Assembly (NCBI RefSeq): GCF_016863135.1
Contig: NZ_BOOH01000051.1
Span: 62,001 to 126,000, forward strand
Length of the DNA stretch: 64,000 nucleotides
Direction: 5' to 3'
Source: Planobispora longispora
GTDB lineage: Bacteria > Actinomycetota > Actinomycetes > Streptosporangiales > Streptosporangiaceae
In this document: piece after piece, positions 62,246 to 64,000 of the stretch
Layout: each line of letters opens with the position of its first letter
How positions within the stretch are numbered: the stretch's first letter is position 1
Notes under the pieces: generated by a model
What the model was told of the DNA's origin: nothing
What the model saw: the letters and a program-made list of their open reading frames with translations, nothing else
Databases searched by the model: none
Made by a program: the position numbers and the translations under genes

Positions 62246-63022
62246 TCATGACCGGCGCGGTTCCCAGCGGAACCGACGGGCGATCACGAGCAGGGCGATC
62301 GCGGTCCATACGGCCAGGTTCAGCGCCGGTACGGCCGCCGCCCTCAGATCCCCGGCGAGCGTGCCGTCCGGGGCGTAGGCCGTGCGGGCCAGATCGGTGA
62401 TCGCCTCAGTGGGCAGGAGGCCGAGCGCCGTGCCCACCCAGTCCGGCAGCATCTCTCCCAGCGGGCCGAAGCCTCCGCCGCCGAGCCCGGCGAGCATGAA
62501 GAACGGCATCGCCATGGCGGCGGCGATCTCGGCGCGCGGCACCAGCGGGGTGAACGCCACCCCGAGCAGGCACAGCACGGTGGAGCCGAGGACGACGGCG
62601 AGCGCGAAGAGCAGGGGGTCGCGGGGGACCGGGAGGCTCGTCGTCGCGTACAGGACGCCGGAGATCACGGCCGCCAGCAGCGTGCTCTGCAGCACGAGGT
62701 TGGCGACCTCGCCACCCAGGATCGAGCCGTCGCCCAGCCCGGTGGTCCGCATCCGCTTGAGCAGGAGCTGGTCGCGGCGGGCGGTGATCGTGACCACGAT
62801 CTGGTTGAACGTGGAGATCACCAGGACCATCGCCAGCACGCCCACATGCTGGCCCACCACGAGGTCGAGGCTCCCGCCGCGGAGCCTGTCCATCATGAAG
62901 GGCAGGCCGATGCCCAGCCCCAGGAAGAGCAGCACCGACGTGCTCAGCGCCGCGCGGTCGCGCCAGAACAGGCGGCCGCCGAAACGGGTCACGACCGCCA
63001 GGTCACGTACGGACATGCTCAC
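62246..63022 (-). CDS. ABC-2 type transporter permease
   Basis: The 258-residue membrane subunit has six hydrophobic segments, starting FWRDRAALSTSVLLFLGLGI and ending AVWTAIALLVIARRF. The TARRDQLLLKRMRTTGL coupling helix is a hallmark of ABC-2 exporters of the YadH/DrrB type. The GTG start overlaps the ATPase stop by 4 bases. The kinase gene follows after 28 bases. The cargo may be a drug, lipid or antimicrobial peptide. Confidence 0.9.
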   Translation of the reverse strand: MSMSVRDLAVVTRFGGRLFWRDRAALSTSVLLFLGLGIGLPFMMDRLRGGSLDLVVGQHVGVLAMVLVISTFNQIVVTITARRDQLLLKRMRTTGLGDGSILGGEVANLVLQSTLLAAVISGVLYATTSLPVPRDPLLFALAVVLGSTVLCLLGVAFTPLVPRAEIAAAMAMPFFMLAGLGGGGFGPLGEMLPDWVGTALGLLPTEAITDLARTAYAPDGTLAGDLRAAAVPALNLAVWTAIALLVIARRFRWEPRRS

Positions 63023-63969
63023 GCCGCCTCACTCTTCGCGGAATCCTTCACGGGGGTCTCCTCGGGGGCTGTCCCGGCGTTCCCGGCGTTCCCGGCGAGG
63101 TCGAGGAAGAGGTCCTCGAGCGTCGCCGTACGGACCTCCAGCCCGCGCAGGCGCACGCCGCGTTCGCCCGCCCAGCCCAGCAGGGTCTGCGCGGCGAGGT
63201 CGGGGTCCTCGACGCGGCAGACCGCGGTACGGCCCTCCACGGCGGTGACCGGGACCGGGAGGTCCTGCGGGGAGACCTCGGCGGGCAGCTCGAAGGCGAC
63301 CCGGCCGGCCTGCGCGGCGAGCGTCTCGGCCATCCCGCCGCTCGCGACGATCGTCCCGCGATCCATGATCGCCATGGTGGACGCCAGCCGCTGGGCCTCG
63401 TCCAGGTAGTGGGTGGTGAGCAGGATCGTGGTCCCCTGCCCGGCCAGGTCCCGGATGACCTGCCAGGTGTTCTTGCGCGCCTCGGGGTCCATCCCGGTGG
63501 TCGGCTCGTCGAGGAAGAGCACGTCGGGGCGGTTCAGCACGGCCAGCGCGAGGTCGAGGCGGCGCTTCTCGCCGCCCGAGAGCTGGCGCACCCTCGTGTC
63601 CGCCTTGGCGCCGAGCCCGGCGAGCTCCAGGGCCTCGTCCCGGGACCGGGGCGCGGCGACGAAGTCACGCCAGGCGTCCACGGTCTGGGCCACGGTCAGG
63701 TCGGGGAAGAACCCCGCCTCCTGCAGCATGATCCCGGTCCGCCTGCGCATCCGGGCGCGGTCCGCGACCGGGTCGAGCCCGAGGACCCGCACGGTCCCCC
63801 GGCCGGCGGGCCGGAACCCGGCCAATACCTCGACGGTGGTGGTCTTCCCCGCGCCGTTCCGCCCGAGCAGGGCGAAGAGCTCACCCTGCTCGACTGTGAA
63901 CGATACGTCTCTGACCGCCTCGAACTCCCCGTAGCTCCTGCCGAGCCCGTCCACCTGAATCGTCGTCAT
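63019..63969 (-). CDS. ABC transporter ATP-binding protein (drug-export type)
   Basis: The 316-residue ATPase is of the DrrA/CcmA-like type. Walker A is GRNGAGKTTT, the Q-loop GIMLQEAGF, the signature RQLSGGEKRRLDL and Walker B VLFLDEPTTGMD, with switch His in LLTTHYLDEAQ. A C-terminal extension of about 90 residues is typical of exporter ATPases, ending in an Ala/Gly-rich tail. ATG 63969 is preferred over ATG 63981. It is the first gene of an operon with a permease, a sensor kinase and a response regulator, the usual layout for inducible export of a toxic compound. Confidence 0.92.
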   Translation of the reverse strand: MTTIQVDGLGRSYGEFEAVRDVSFTVEQGELFALLGRNGAGKTTTVEVLAGFRPAGRGTVRVLGLDPVADRARMRRRTGIMLQEAGFFPDLTVAQTVDAWRDFVAAPRSRDEALELAGLGAKADTRVRQLSGGEKRRLDLALAVLNRPDVLFLDEPTTGMDPEARKNTWQVIRDLAGQGTTILLTTHYLDEAQRLASTMAIMDRGTIVASGGMAETLAAQAGRVAFELPAEVSPQDLPVPVTAVEGRTAVCRVEDPDLAAQTLLGWAGERGVRLRGLEVRTATLEDLFLDLAGNAGNAGTAPEETPVKDSAKSEAA

Positions 63970-64000
63970 GTCCACGAGCATGGAGAGGGGCGGCGGCCGG

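Overview
The window is very GC-rich DNA with frequent GTG starts, 4-base ATGA/GTGA gene overlaps, and families typical of filamentous actinobacteria: an AfsR/SARP regulator, an HTH (DUF5753) plus DUF397 pair, an F420 reductase, a mycothiol-dependent-type enzyme and a CGNR protein. I infer a chromosomal segment of an actinomycete, possibly Streptosporangiaceae-like. There is no rRNA, tRNA, CRISPR array, transposase or clear prophage.

Layout. 0-5 kb: a beta-glucoside uptake and hydrolysis operon (lipoprotein, two permeases, GH1) behind a LacI-type palindrome. 5-9 kb: a cobalamin riboswitch followed by btuF-btuC-btuD-cbiZ. 9-10 kb: a CGNR protein divergent from a mycothiol-dependent-type enzyme around one shared palindrome. 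10-14.3 kb: hyuA-hyuB. 14.6-20.2 kb: a signalling block made of a membrane pseudo-protease with a zinc ribbon, overlapped by a Ser/Thr kinase, then a two-component system. 20-25.3 kb: a membrane protein, gdhA with a DasR-like site, an APH-family kinase, and the ATPase/HTH/DUF397 trio. 25.3-28.2 kb: a 38-codon gene, a small secreted protein, and a thioredoxin-like lipoprotein with CcdA. 28.2-32.8 kb: a sugar-transfer cluster (methyltransferase, DUF2064, GT2, membrane glycosyltransferase, epimerase). 33.3-38.8 kb: a small Cys protein, then DUF6421-SDR-aldolase and trpS behind an attenuator. 38.8-43.2 kb: DUF3467, DUF305, DUF3105, alanine dehydrogenase and a SecD-head/Excalibur protein. 43.2-46.9 kb: a purine permease and a lone xanthine dehydrogenase molybdenum subunit. 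47-52.3 kb: a giant SARP regulator, then a secreted 51-residue peptide divergent from an XRE-TPR regulator. 52.3-55.7 kb: CopC, a CopD-CtaG fusion and a lone HATPase. 55.7-60.4 kb: map, a cyclase-family enzyme, a LysR regulator and the F420 reductase. 60.4-64 kb: ABC exporter genes, a frameshifted histidine kinase and its response regulator.

The most interesting candidates are (1) the secreted peptide beside the XRE-TPR regulator, which looks like a peptide-pheromone circuit; (2) the pseudo-protease/kinase pair; (3) the DUF6421-SDR-aldolase operon; (4) the trpS attenuator, whose leader peptide begins on the aldolase stop codon; and (5) the histidine kinase broken at a seven-G run. Assignments come from reading motifs in the translations; no database search was run.
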